Source: Pseudomonadota bacterium
GTDB lineage: Bacteria > Pseudomonadota > Gammaproteobacteria > Enterobacterales > Enterobacteriaceae
Reading direction: 5' to 3'
DNA length: 13,604 nucleotides
NCBI GenBank assembly: GCA_023454395.1
Contig: JAEYFY010000313.1
Span: 1 to 13,604 of the forward strand
Position numbers and translations under genes: made by a program
Shown: positions 1-7,808 of the stretch, in pieces
Position numbering within the stretch: the stretch's first letter is position 1
Layout: the number at the start of each line of letters is the position of its first letter
Notes under the pieces: generated by a model
Seen by the model: only the letters and a program-made list of their open reading frames with translations
Told to the model about the DNA's origin: nothing
Database searches by the model: none

Positions 1-502
1 GCTCCTCCATAAAGCTAGGCTCTTTAATGGGATAGTCAGGGTGATTAGTCGCATGACAAGAAAGAGTAATTTTTACTTCCTGACAAGGGAGAAAATGGAC
101 ATCCATACTGCAAGGTTCGTCATACTCCGGAATTTCAACGACTTTTTGATAATGACGATAATTGGCTTCGTGTTTTTTCATATAAGCATCAAATTTGGGA
201 TCTGTCACACCAGGTGAATCTGTAGGGTATGCATTAGGATCGACTTCCCATTCCACTAATACCGTTTGGTTAGGTGTCCATTTTTCAGGCACCATAATGC
301 AACAAGTTCCGGCTGCACCTTGCCCATAATAACCATTAACTTTAAACCAATTCACCGCAGTGCCTTTCACATGGTTAAAACCGTGTAAATTGCCGGCTAG
401 ATATTCCACTTTGGGTTTATGGATAAAGAGAAAATAGAGGGCAATCAGGGCAATGACTATCCCGATAAATGCAAGTTTTTTTGGGGTTAATTTTGTGGTC
501 AT
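1..502 (-). CDS. DUF3304-type membrane-anchored protein (3' end cut by window edge)
   Basis: The reading frame is open from an ATG at 502-500 to the left edge, giving 167 residues with no stop. Residues 10-27 are a hydrophobic segment after a lysine-rich start, so the protein is probably an inner-membrane anchored or exported protein with its bulk in the periplasm. After it come features I associate with the DUF3304 family: an N-L-H-G-F-N-H stretch, a V-N-G-Y-Y-G-Q motif, a T-C-C pair followed by M-V-P-E-K-W, a later I-P-E-Y and a V-H-F-L-P motif. A ribosome binding site (GAGGAAGAGAG) precedes the ATG. The gene starts 36 bases after clpV stops and is probably co-transcribed with it. DUF3304 genes are often found near T6SS lipase or VgrG genes, which suggests an immunity or accessory role; that is inference. 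The biochemical function is unknown to me. Confidence 0.8.
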   Translation of the reverse strand, partial: MTTKLTPKKLAFIGIVIALIALYFLFIHKPKVEYLAGNLHGFNHVKGTAVNWFKVNGYYGQGAAGTCCIMVPEKWTPNQTVLVEWEVDPNAYPTDSPGVTDPKFDAYMKKHEANYRHYQKVVEIPEYDEPCSMDVHFLPCQEVKITLSCHATNHPDYPIKEPSFMEE

Positions 503-538
503 ACTTAGATTTCTCTCTTCCTCAATGATATGTATTAA

Positions 539-3232
539 TCAATGCGGCAACACATCACTAAAACTCAACGTAATACCTTCTTCTTCATTAAAACCTAAAA
601 TAACATACTGTGATTTCTCTGCACTGGCTTGGCGTAATAGTAACTGTTGACTTAATATAGGCAGGATTTGTTGATTAAGCAGGCTATCGATATTTCGCGC
701 TCCGGAATCAGGTAATAAACAGGCATCTACAATGGTGTCATAGAGAGTTTCTTCGACAATAGCCGTTAATCGATAGTGGGTATAAAGTCGCTTAATGACA
801 TTTTTTAATTTCATCTCAACAATAATGCGTAGTGCCACTGCATCAAGAGGACGGTAAATTAATGTTTGGAAACGAGCTAGTAATGCCGGTTGAAAATGAT
901 CACGTAAAATAGGACGAAGCGTTTCTTGTAAGTCGCTATCTATGCTTAACGGTGACTCTTCCAGTTGTTGCATTAAGTAATCACTGCCTAAATTCGCAGT
1001 CATTAAAATAACCGTGTTACGAAAATTAATTTCACGGCCTTCACCATCACGCATAAAACCTCTATCAAACACTTGATAAAATAGGTTTAAAACATCTCGA
1101 TGTGCCTTTTCAACTTCATCCAGTAGCACAATACTATATGGGCGTTTGCGTACTGCTTCCGTTAATACACCGCCTTGACCATATCCGACATAACCTGGAG
1201 GAGAACCTTTTAATTGACTGACGGTATGGGCTTCTTGATATTCAGACATATTAATCGTGATTAACGATTTTTGACCGCCAAACAGACATTCTGCCAGTGC
1301 AAGTGCGGTTTCTGTTTTACCTACACCACTTGGACCAACTAATAAAAATACGCCCTGAGGACCATTTTCAGAAACCAATCCTGTTCTTGATGCTCGCAAA
1401 CGTTGTGCTAATGCGAGTAAAGCGTTGTCTTGTCCAACAACATATTTTGATAACTGACTTTCTAGTTCTAACAGACCAATTTGTTCGTCTTTAAGGAGGC
1501 TTGAAAGTGGAACGCCTGTCCAATCTGCAATTACAGTTGCCACCGTGCGAATATCTACATCTGGATTTAAAAGTGGCGTTTCTTGTTGTAACTGTGAGAG
1601 TTGTTGCTGTAGTTGTGCTGACGTCGCGGTATTTTGCGGATCTTGTCTGCTTTCAAGTAGCTGACAGATAATCTTTTTTTCTTGTTCAAAGCGCTGTTCT
1701 AGTGTTTCAAGTTGAAGGGCTAATTGCGCATCTTGAGAGGATAAATCAGATAATTTTGTCTGATTAGTTAAATTACCAATAGTGATGTCATCAAGTATTG
1801 CTTTTTGTTCTAGTTCAAGTGAATAGCGTTTGGCTTTAATGCGAGTGAGTTCTTCAGGCAATGTGTCTAAACTCATTCGAATTCTTGCACTGGCGGTATC
1901 GAGTAAATCAACTGCTTTATCAGGGAGTTGGCGACCTGTTAAATAACGACGAGATAAAGTTACTGCAGCTTTTACAGCATCATCAGTGATGTGTACGCCA
2001 TGATATTTTGCATAACGAGATTTTAATCCTCGTAACATTAGAAAGGCTTTTTCATCATCAGGCTCGTCAACTTTCACGATTTGGAAACGGCGCTCTAATG
2101 CTGCATCACGTTCAAAATATTGTTTGTATTCCGACCAAGTCGTTGCTGCAATGGTGCGTAATTCACCGCGAGCCAAAGCGGGTTTTAATAAGTTAGCCGC
2201 ATCAGCCCCACCAGTTTGATTGCCTGCACCTATAATTGTATGTGCTTCATCGATAAAAAGTAGAATTGGTGTAGGTGATTGTTGAACAGCATCAATAACA
2301 TTTTTTAGTCGTTGCTCAAATTCACCTTTTACACCCGCACCTGCTTGTAATAGACCTAAATCGAGGGTGCGTAATGATGTAGTTTGTAAACTAAGAGGAA
2401 CATTTTTTTCAGCAATACGCAGTGCAAGCCCTTCAACAAGTGCGGTTTTACCTACACCAGGCTCCCCAACAAGAATAGGATTGTTTTTACGACGACGAGA
2501 GAGTATATCGACCATTTGGCGAATTTCGTCATCTCGACCAAATACAGGATCAATTTCGCCAAGGCGCGCTTTTTCTGTTACATCAAGCGTGAATTTATTT
2601 AATACAGCAAGAAGGGCATCACTTAGCGTATTACCAATAATGGCGCTGTCTGTCGCTGAAGATGCAGTGTTAGCTTCATGGTTTTGAGCAAGCGCTGTTT
2701 TTTCAGCAAGCGCTGTTTCTTCAGGTAAATGGTTATAAGAAGCAAGTTGCTGAATTTCAGGTCTTTCATCGGATTGCGCATCAAGTAGAGGTCTTAATCG
2801 TTGGAGTTGCGCCTCACCCAATGTCATTAAAGGCCAGAGTGCATCAAGTTGGACTAATGCTGGTTGTTTTGTCATGGTGTGTAAGAGATGTACACTGCGG
2901 ATTTGTTCTATATCTTCATCAAGAGAAGCAATTATCCATGCATTTTTAATTAGTTCTAATAAGGGTTTGGATAATTGAGGTCGGCTACGTACAGAGCGAG
3001 GTAATTTATCAATTGCGTCAAGTAAGCCTTGCCAAAGTGCAGTTAAATCCCATTCATAGCGGCGTGCCAATACAGTGATATCACTTTCACCAAGCTCTAG
3101 AATTTTTAATAACCAGTGTTCAATAGTCACTTCTGCATGGGCACGGGTTTGGCATAATGAGGCAGCAGCTTCTAGTGCTTTTGCACAATAAGGATTTAAC
3201 CGACGCAATAGCATGACAGATTGATTTTCCAT
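539..3232 (-). CDS. clpV: T6SS AAA+ ATPase ClpV (TssH)
   Basis: This 897-residue cytoplasmic ATPase disassembles the contracted TssB/TssC sheath so that its subunits can be reused. Domains in order are an N-terminal Clp repeat domain (about 1-160) that binds the sheath, an alanine-rich linker (about 165-200), the first AAA+ module, a coiled-coil middle domain (about 430-560) and the second AAA+ module. Walker A motifs are GEPGVGKT (256-263, Lys262) and GPSGVGKT (633-640, Lys639). Walker B motifs are LLFIDEAH (Asp328-Glu329) and VLLDEVEKAH (Asp705-Glu706). Length and layout fit ClpV rather than ClpB: the N-terminal domain is divergent and the neighbours are T6SS genes. The start at 3232 follows GGGAGAA at good spacing. 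It is separated from hcp by a terminator and an ERIC repeat, so it may depend on read-through or on its own promoter. The linker contains an 18-base tandem duplication (about 2688-2721). Confidence 0.97.
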   Translation of the reverse strand: MENQSVMLLRRLNPYCAKALEAAASLCQTRAHAEVTIEHWLLKILELGESDITVLARRYEWDLTALWQGLLDAIDKLPRSVRSRPQLSKPLLELIKNAWIIASLDEDIEQIRSVHLLHTMTKQPALVQLDALWPLMTLGEAQLQRLRPLLDAQSDERPEIQQLASYNHLPEETALAEKTALAQNHEANTASSATDSAIIGNTLSDALLAVLNKFTLDVTEKARLGEIDPVFGRDDEIRQMVDILSRRRKNNPILVGEPGVGKTALVEGLALRIAEKNVPLSLQTTSLRTLDLGLLQAGAGVKGEFEQRLKNVIDAVQQSPTPILLFIDEAHTIIGAGNQTGGADAANLLKPALARGELRTIAATTWSEYKQYFERDAALERRFQIVKVDEPDDEKAFLMLRGLKSRYAKYHGVHITDDAVKAAVTLSRRYLTGRQLPDKAVDLLDTASARIRMSLDTLPEELTRIKAKRYSLELEQKAILDDITIGNLTNQTKLSDLSSQDAQLALQLETLEQRFEQEKKIICQLLESRQDPQNTATSAQLQQQLSQLQQETPLLNPDVDIRTVATVIADWTGVPLSSLLKDEQIGLLELESQLSKYVVGQDNALLALAQRLRASRTGLVSENGPQGVFLLVGPSGVGKTETALALAECLFGGQKSLITINMSEYQEAHTVSQLKGSPPGYVGYGQGGVLTEAVRKRPYSIVLLDEVEKAHRDVLNLFYQVFDRGFMRDGEGREINFRNTVILMTANLGSDYLMQQLEESPLSIDSDLQETLRPILRDHFQPALLARFQTLIYRPLDAVALRIIVEMKLKNVIKRLYTHYRLTAIVEETLYDTIVDACLLPDSGARNIDSLLNQQILPILSQQLLLRQASAEKSQYVILGFNEEEGITLSFSDVLPH

Positions 3233-3303
3233 GTTTTCTCCCAGTAATGAAGTCCCTATTGAGGGGATTTAGGTACGCTACCGCCCTTAGCCATAGACCG
3301 AGG

Positions 3304-3332
3304 CTCATAAGGTCATACTCGTCATATTTCAA
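3304..3332 (-). promoter_or_regulatory. possible clpV promoter overlapping the ERIC end
   Basis: On the minus strand TTGAAA (3332-3327) is separated by 17 bases from TATGAG (3309-3304). The -35 is close to consensus and the -10 is weak. The -35 lies in the terminal arm of the ERIC repeat. It would explain how clpV is expressed downstream of the hcp terminator, but the match is modest. Confidence 0.3.
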
Positions 3333-3439
3333 GTTGTAGCGTTGTTGACTGCATTCACTCGCACTAGTCACATACTGATGTATGCTCTTAGTGACTCGTT
3401 TATTTGTCGCCTAGCTACACCTTGAACTATTTAGAGTAT
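3313..3439. repeat. ERIC (IRU) repeat, near full length
   Basis: This is about 127 bases, the standard ERIC size. The core closely resembles the sequences targeted by the classical ERIC1R and ERIC2 primers, for example GTATGTGACTAGTGCGAG on the minus strand and ATGTATGCTCTTAGTGACTC on the plus strand. The ends are imperfect inverted repeats (ATACTCGTCATATTTCAAG at the left, CTTGAACTATTTAGAGTAT at the right). ERICs are non-coding, non-autonomous palindromic elements of enterobacteria that lie between genes and fold in the transcript. Here it separates hcp from clpV. Confidence 0.82.
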
Positions 3440-3497
3440 TTGCCCGTTGAGTTTTAAGTTGTAGCTTGGCTATATCTTGATTGTTTAGGGTGTAAAT
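3440..3497. repeat. degenerate short ERIC-like copy with the centre deleted
   Basis: Directly next to the full ERIC, TTTTAAGTTGTAGC resembles the left ERIC arm and GGCTATATCTTGATTGTTTAG resembles the right arm, with no central part between them. The stretch is about 58 bases, compatible with a centrally deleted ERIC, a form known from enterobacteria. The match is partial, so it could also be unrelated sequence with chance similarity. Confidence 0.45.
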
Positions 3498-3528
3498 AGG
3501 TAATAGGGTTTTAATTTAAATATTTTAA

Positions 3529-3552
3529 AAACAGGCGGTTATCCGCCTGTTT
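3529..3552 (-). terminator. intrinsic terminator downstream of hcp
   Basis: A perfect 10-base stem, AAACAGGCGG pairing with CCGCCTGTTT around a TTAT loop, starts 9 bases after the hcp stop. Read on the minus strand it is followed by TTTTAAAATATTT. The GC-rich core and T-rich tail fit a rho-independent terminator that ends or reduces transcription between hcp and clpV. Confidence 0.85.
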
Positions 3553-3561
3553 ATTTCGGTT

Positions 3562-4053
3562 TTACGCCGTGGCTCGTTCATTCCATGAATCTGAATGAAT
3601 GATATTTCCGTCTTTGTAAGTCCAAGTTATTTTTTCATAACGCAATTCAACTTCTTCAAGGTGATTGTGTTTTTCTTTCGTCGGATCTTTGATGTTGTGC
3701 ATCTTAGGAGCCACTTTGACTACCTTGACGTTTTCAAGCGTAGTGTTGAAATATTCAACTTCTTGACCTGCATCATCGATGCGATACCACTTAAATTCTG
3801 CTTTTTTCAACGTTTGCCCAGTAGTCACTGCTTTGTATAAATACGGGCTAGAAGCATCAATTTCTTTTACGAAAATAAATGGAGTATGGATACGTGTACC
3901 AGTTAATTTGCCGGTATTGTTATCTGTTGGAATGTATAAGTTGTGATCTTGAGCGACGACTTCGATACTGCCTTCACGATCTTGAACATTAACAGAACCT
4001 TTGATGTCTGCATTACCGTCATCTTTTAACCAGAGGTATACAGGAATAGCCAT
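3562..4053 (-). CDS. hcp: T6SS inner tube protein Hcp (TssD)
   Basis: This 163-residue protein is the usual Hcp length. Hcp forms hexameric rings that stack into the T6SS inner tube; it is secreted and can carry effectors. The start MAIPVYLWLKDDG, the I-K-G-S-V segment near residues 18-22, the H-T-P-F-I-F-V-K-E-I-D-A-S-S-P stretch in the middle and the E-L-R-Y-E-K-I-T-W-T-Y end are characteristic of the family. A very strong ribosome binding site (AAGGAGATG) stands before the ATG, as expected for an abundant structural subunit. It lies 22 bases after the OmpA-domain gene, so it is the last gene of the tssB-hcp transcript before the terminator. Confidence 0.97.
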   Translation of the reverse strand: MAIPVYLWLKDDGNADIKGSVNVQDREGSIEVVAQDHNLYIPTDNNTGKLTGTRIHTPFIFVKEIDASSPYLYKAVTTGQTLKKAEFKWYRIDDAGQEVEYFNTTLENVKVVKVAPKMHNIKDPTKEKHNHLEEVELRYEKITWTYKDGNIIHSDSWNERATA

Positions 4054-4075
4054 AATTACATCTCCTTTCTAAGGT

Positions 4076-5794
4076 TTAGTTGCCACCATCCTTCAGTGGC
4101 GTAAGGTCATCAGCTAATACCTGACAAGCATCGGCTTGAGGTATTAGGCGAATTTCGACTCGACGATTACTCGCTCGACCATCGAGAGTTGAGTTATCTG
4201 CAACAGGCTGATGCTGACCATATCCTTGCACGGCAAAGCAAGAGGGGGCGATATCACTGGTTTTGATCATCCAATCACGTACGGCTTCAGCTCGTTTAAG
4301 AGAAAGTTTTTGGTTTAAATCAGGATTACCGGTGTTGTCGGTGTACCCTGAAATAACAATTAACCAACCCGGTTTGGCTTTTATATTGATAAGTGCATCA
4401 ACAAGCACTTTGGTGGCCTCATTTTTTAATTCGTATTGACCAGAAGCGAAGAGGGCAAGGCTATCTAACGTCACCATTTCAGGAACTTCTTGTACGATGA
4501 TAGGCGCTGGTGGTAGTGGGGGCGCCCATGAACTGAGCAAGGCATGCAAATAAGGTAAGATGTTATTTCCTTGATATAACGCTAAAGAATAGCGAGCAGG
4601 AGTACCTTCTCGTTGCCAATGAGAGAGAAACGTTGCATCTGAAAGTAACTGTTGATAAGCCACTTTTTTAGGTTCTAAACTTTCGTCGCTAATGCTTTTA
4701 AAATGATTGATATCATTACTATTATCGTAGATTAATTGCTTGTTATGGTGATAGCTACCTGAGAGCGCACCAATAAGAAACAATCCACAAATCATGCCAA
4801 CAATACCAAAGGTAGTTTCTATTTTTAGTAAATTGACATCGTGAGTGAGTTTATCAATCACAATATCTGGCAATGGTAATTCATCGTTATTATTTGATGT
4901 TTTGATAATAGACGGAGATAACGTGGTTTTATGGTGAATAAATTTAGCCCAACTGTTATCGGAAATAGTAGGAACAGTGGTAAGTTGAATTGCCCAAGCA
5001 GCAGGAATAAGACTTGGAGCACCGGATTGAGCAACAGTAAGCAGAGGAATAAATTCACTTTTTAACCAAGCAAGTAATTGATCAAGCCAGAGTGCTATGG
5101 TGAGTTGGTTTTCGGTTTGCTCTCTATTTTGTGATAACCATGTTGAAATAGGATGAGTTGCCAAATTATCAGAGACAACAAGTAACTCTGGCTGACCATT
5201 TAAATAGGTTATCCACGGTGTTGTGTCATCAAAATGTGAATTGAGATAATTAACTGGGGAATTAAGATAAAGCGTCACCCAAAAAGGTAATGTTTTACCT
5301 GTTTTTTTATTGCTTTCATGAATAGCGCGACGCCAATTAAGTGTTTCTTGAGCAGCTTCTTCTTGTTGTAATAGTTGTTCAGGCAATAAGGCGTATAACA
5401 GTGATAATCGGCGTAATTGCAAGGGGGCGATATCAACGATATGTTGAGTGATGTTGATCAAATCAATAGGAGAAGAGGCGTAAATATACCAACTTTTAGC
5501 TGTTTCTCGATAGGTCTGATTTTCATGAAAAAGCACTTTTGATTGACCACAAACAATAATAACAGCGCCTTGATAGTTATTAGGAGGGAGCTGGTTTGTA
5601 AGTGCATTCTGAAGGTAGGGCGCAGTTTTTTGTTGACGGAAAAACCAGACACATAAAGTGAGAGTGACCAGACAAATAAAGGCCGTCAGAAAAATGGAGA
5701 TCTCTTTACCAAAAGACCAAAACCCCCAAAGCAACCACAATAATAAGCATGCTGAAAACAATGTAATACACTGTTTTATCCTGTTTTTTTGCAT
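4076..5794 (-). CDS. T6SS-associated OmpA-domain inner-membrane protein (TagL-like)
   Basis: This 572-residue membrane protein has two N-terminal transmembrane segments (about 9-28 and 32-52), a large soluble part, a third segment (about 329-349) and a C-terminal OmpA-type peptidoglycan-binding domain (about 455-560). In that domain Asp486 in GYTDNTG and Arg544 in NRRVEIR occupy the positions that contact diaminopimelate in OmpA-like domains. Its likely job is to fasten the TssL/TssM membrane complex to the cell wall, as TagL does for T6SSs whose TssL lacks this domain. I chose the start at 5794: this ATG shares one base with the tssL TGA stop and follows AAGGAAAG. The frame is open further upstream to 5899, but that would overlap tssL by over 100 bases. 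The exact name is uncertain: TagL is an analogy, and the third segment makes the topology unusual. Confidence 0.88.
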   Translation of the reverse strand: MQKNRIKQCITLFSACLLLWLLWGFWSFGKEISIFLTAFICLVTLTLCVWFFRQQKTAPYLQNALTNQLPPNNYQGAVIIVCGQSKVLFHENQTYRETAKSWYIYASSPIDLINITQHIVDIAPLQLRRLSLLYALLPEQLLQQEEAAQETLNWRRAIHESNKKTGKTLPFWVTLYLNSPVNYLNSHFDDTTPWITYLNGQPELLVVSDNLATHPISTWLSQNREQTENQLTIALWLDQLLAWLKSEFIPLLTVAQSGAPSLIPAAWAIQLTTVPTISDNSWAKFIHHKTTLSPSIIKTSNNNDELPLPDIVIDKLTHDVNLLKIETTFGIVGMICGLFLIGALSGSYHHNKQLIYDNSNDINHFKSISDESLEPKKVAYQQLLSDATFLSHWQREGTPARYSLALYQGNNILPYLHALLSSWAPPLPPAPIIVQEVPEMVTLDSLALFASGQYELKNEATKVLVDALINIKAKPGWLIVISGYTDNTGNPDLNQKLSLKRAEAVRDWMIKTSDIAPSCFAVQGYGQHQPVADNSTLDGRASNRRVEIRLIPQADACQVLADDLTPLKDGGN

Positions 5795-6462
5795 CACTTT
5801 CCTTGAATTACCCATTGTTGAAGTAAATTTTCTAATGACACAGAAAAGCCCCACCACAGCATTGCAATCACCACAATTCCCCCAAACCAGCCTAGCCAAT
5901 AAATATGACGGCGATTCATTCGATGCTTGGGTTTCATCACTAAAGGTAAATCACTTGATAGTGCATAGGCGGGAAGTTGAGTATTGAGTAACTCAATAAT
6001 TTGTTCACGTTCAGGCGCATTGATGTGGCGATATTTACCAACAAAGCCTAGTGTGATCACACGATGAAAACAAATAAGTACATCGTGGTTGGGTGCTGGT
6101 TCATTTAATAGATTTCGCAATCTATCCCATAGTTTGTCGCCGGCTTCTAAAGTATTGAAATACTTGGCTTGTAACGGGGATTGTATCCACTGTAAGTAAC
6201 CATCATCACGCTCAGTGCGATTCATCACGCTCTCATCAATTAAAGCGCATTGTGCATAAAGCATGTTTTCGATGGCTGATTGGGAATAACCTTTTTCTGT
6301 GAGGTGTTGGCGTGTCTTATCAATATGTTCACAGACACGCTTATAGAAGGCTTTTCCATCAATAATTTCGGCACCTTGACGTAGCTGACATACCATTAAC
6401 CAAGTATCAGCAAAAAGCATATCAATCATGTTATTTTTAGCTGTTCTTGTATTCGTTATCAT
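5794..6462 (-). CDS. tssL: T6SS inner-membrane protein TssL (DotU/IcmH family)
   Basis: This 222-residue protein is a short TssL with a cytoplasmic DotU-type domain and one C-terminal transmembrane segment (about 187-207, rich in Trp, Gly and Ile), so it is tail-anchored. The motif A-Q-C-A-L-I-D-E is the conserved DotU signature. With TssM and TssJ it forms the T6SS trans-envelope complex, and its cytoplasmic domain contacts TssK in the baseplate. It has no peptidoglycan-binding domain; that function is supplied by the next gene. Its start overlaps the tssK stop by four bases (ATGA), and its stop shares one base with the next start, which points to translational coupling. Confidence 0.95.
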   Translation of the reverse strand: MITNTRTAKNNMIDMLFADTWLMVCQLRQGAEIIDGKAFYKRVCEHIDKTRQHLTEKGYSQSAIENMLYAQCALIDESVMNRTERDDGYLQWIQSPLQAKYFNTLEAGDKLWDRLRNLLNEPAPNHDVLICFHRVITLGFVGKYRHINAPEREQIIELLNTQLPAYALSSDLPLVMKPKHRMNRRHIYWLGWFGGIVVIAMLWWGFSVSLENLLQQWVIQGK

Positions 6463-7796
6463 GAGCGAAGTACCGCAAAAAGTTCGAGTTGAATTTCACC
6501 TAATGTTCCGGGCACATAAAAAGCACAGTGACCTGAAGAGAGCATGGCTTGAGCTGAAGGATTATTGAGTTCAAGAGCAAAATAGTGATTTTCTAAACGC
6601 AGAGGGATAGCGGCAGGAACATGTGTTAAAGGTTGTAATGGAATACCGTTAAGTGCGACATTAACGACACTCGCAACATCGTCATTACTACCTGCTTTAC
6701 AAAGTAATGGAAATTGAGTGATCAACAAATGTGCTGGTAATGCAGAACGCACTGAAAGATAGAAATCAGCATCTTCGCGTAGGCGAGGATCATGCAACTC
6801 ACCACGCCAGAACGGCCCTTCTTTATCAAGAGCAATGCTAATTACGCGTGAAGGTAAACTCGCTTCTAACAGTGTATTAAGTAAGCCAAATAAAGGTGGA
6901 AAAACCTGTTCAGGGGATGAATGTTGATAAAGTGGAATATCGCCATTTTCATGATCGAGTGAAAATGTCAGTAGCGCCCCCGCTAAACGCACTAATTCAC
7001 GATAAAGAAGCTCCGGGTGACGCCCCATTGATGATAGTAATTCACTTAATACAGGTTCCGCACTGTTAATTGCATTTAGTAGCCAAAAGAGCGAGACATC
7101 AGCAACAGCAAAATCAGCCATTTGCTCATTATTTTCGCGGCGCATCGTCATTAAGCGGCGACGTTTTGCGACTAAGCGATGCATGAATTCTGAGAATAAT
7201 GTCGTTAATTCAGCGCTTGCATTACAGCTGAGTAATGGTGGAATAAAGTGTTTATCTAGCTCCCATGCGCCTTGAGTGTTACGAATTAATCTAGCAACAG
7301 GGCAAGTCATATAGGCACTGTTTTCTTCATGGGCATAACGCAAAGTAATACTGTGTCTTAACACAGCGATATCCGTTTGTTCTTGACCAATTAAATCTTG
7401 TACTTTCATCCACTCTTGATAGAACTGTTGTGGTCTATCAGAACGACCTTCTTGCATTAGATTGCCACCATTGGCTTGCAATAAAGGTAGAGCTAATACG
7501 ATATCAAGTGTTTGATGTTGGGAATAATGGCTGAGTTCATTAACAGGCGGTAGATTATCAGCCAGTGTTGTATCGATCAGGGTTCCATCAGGAAAACGCA
7601 CAATTAATTTTTGTGCGCTAAGACGTGAAATCGTTAAGGCACTTTCATCAAATTCAGCACAAATTACGCCCCATGTTGATGCAATCGTCATATTGGCGAT
7701 GGTACTAATGAGATAGCTGTCCCATCTTGCTTGTTGTTGGAATTGCTGAGGAGCCAAAAAGGCCCCATCACTCCAGAGGGGGCGGTATATTTTCAT
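6459..7796 (-). CDS. tssK: T6SS baseplate protein TssK
   Basis: This 445-residue cytoplasmic protein has the normal TssK length. TssK links the baseplate to the TssL/TssM membrane complex as a trimeric adaptor. The N-terminus (MKIYRPLWSDGAFLAPQQFQ, then Q-A-R-W-D-S-Y) is the family's typical start, and V-F-P-P-L-F-G-L-L and E-L-H-D-P-R-L-R are further family-like stretches. The gene begins 12 bases after the tssC stop with AAGGTGA before the ATG and overlaps tssL by four bases. Confidence 0.96.
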   Translation of the reverse strand: MKIYRPLWSDGAFLAPQQFQQQARWDSYLISTIANMTIASTWGVICAEFDESALTISRLSAQKLIVRFPDGTLIDTTLADNLPPVNELSHYSQHQTLDIVLALPLLQANGGNLMQEGRSDRPQQFYQEWMKVQDLIGQEQTDIAVLRHSITLRYAHEENSAYMTCPVARLIRNTQGAWELDKHFIPPLLSCNASAELTTLFSEFMHRLVAKRRRLMTMRRENNEQMADFAVADVSLFWLLNAINSAEPVLSELLSSMGRHPELLYRELVRLAGALLTFSLDHENGDIPLYQHSSPEQVFPPLFGLLNTLLEASLPSRVISIALDKEGPFWRGELHDPRLREDADFYLSVRSALPAHLLITQFPLLCKAGSNDDVASVVNVALNGIPLQPLTHVPAAIPLRLENHYFALELNNPSAQAMLSSGHCAFYVPGTLGEIQLELFAVLRS

Positions 7797-7808
7797 CCGT
7801 GATTCACC

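Noticed and set aside
2367..2687. 106-codon plus-strand frame inside clpV
   Set aside because: It is antisense to the first AAA+ module of clpV, including the Walker A motif, and has no upstream signals.
3120..3371. 83-codon minus-strand frame spanning the clpV start and the ERIC repeat
   Set aside because: It overlaps the clpV N-terminus in another frame and runs through ERIC sequence, with no family resemblance.
5795..5899. Upstream extension of the OmpA-domain gene to an ATG at 5899
   Set aside because: It would overlap tssL by over 100 bases, and the extension is not membrane- or family-like. The ATG at 5794 has a ribosome binding site and the one-base overlap typical of this operon.
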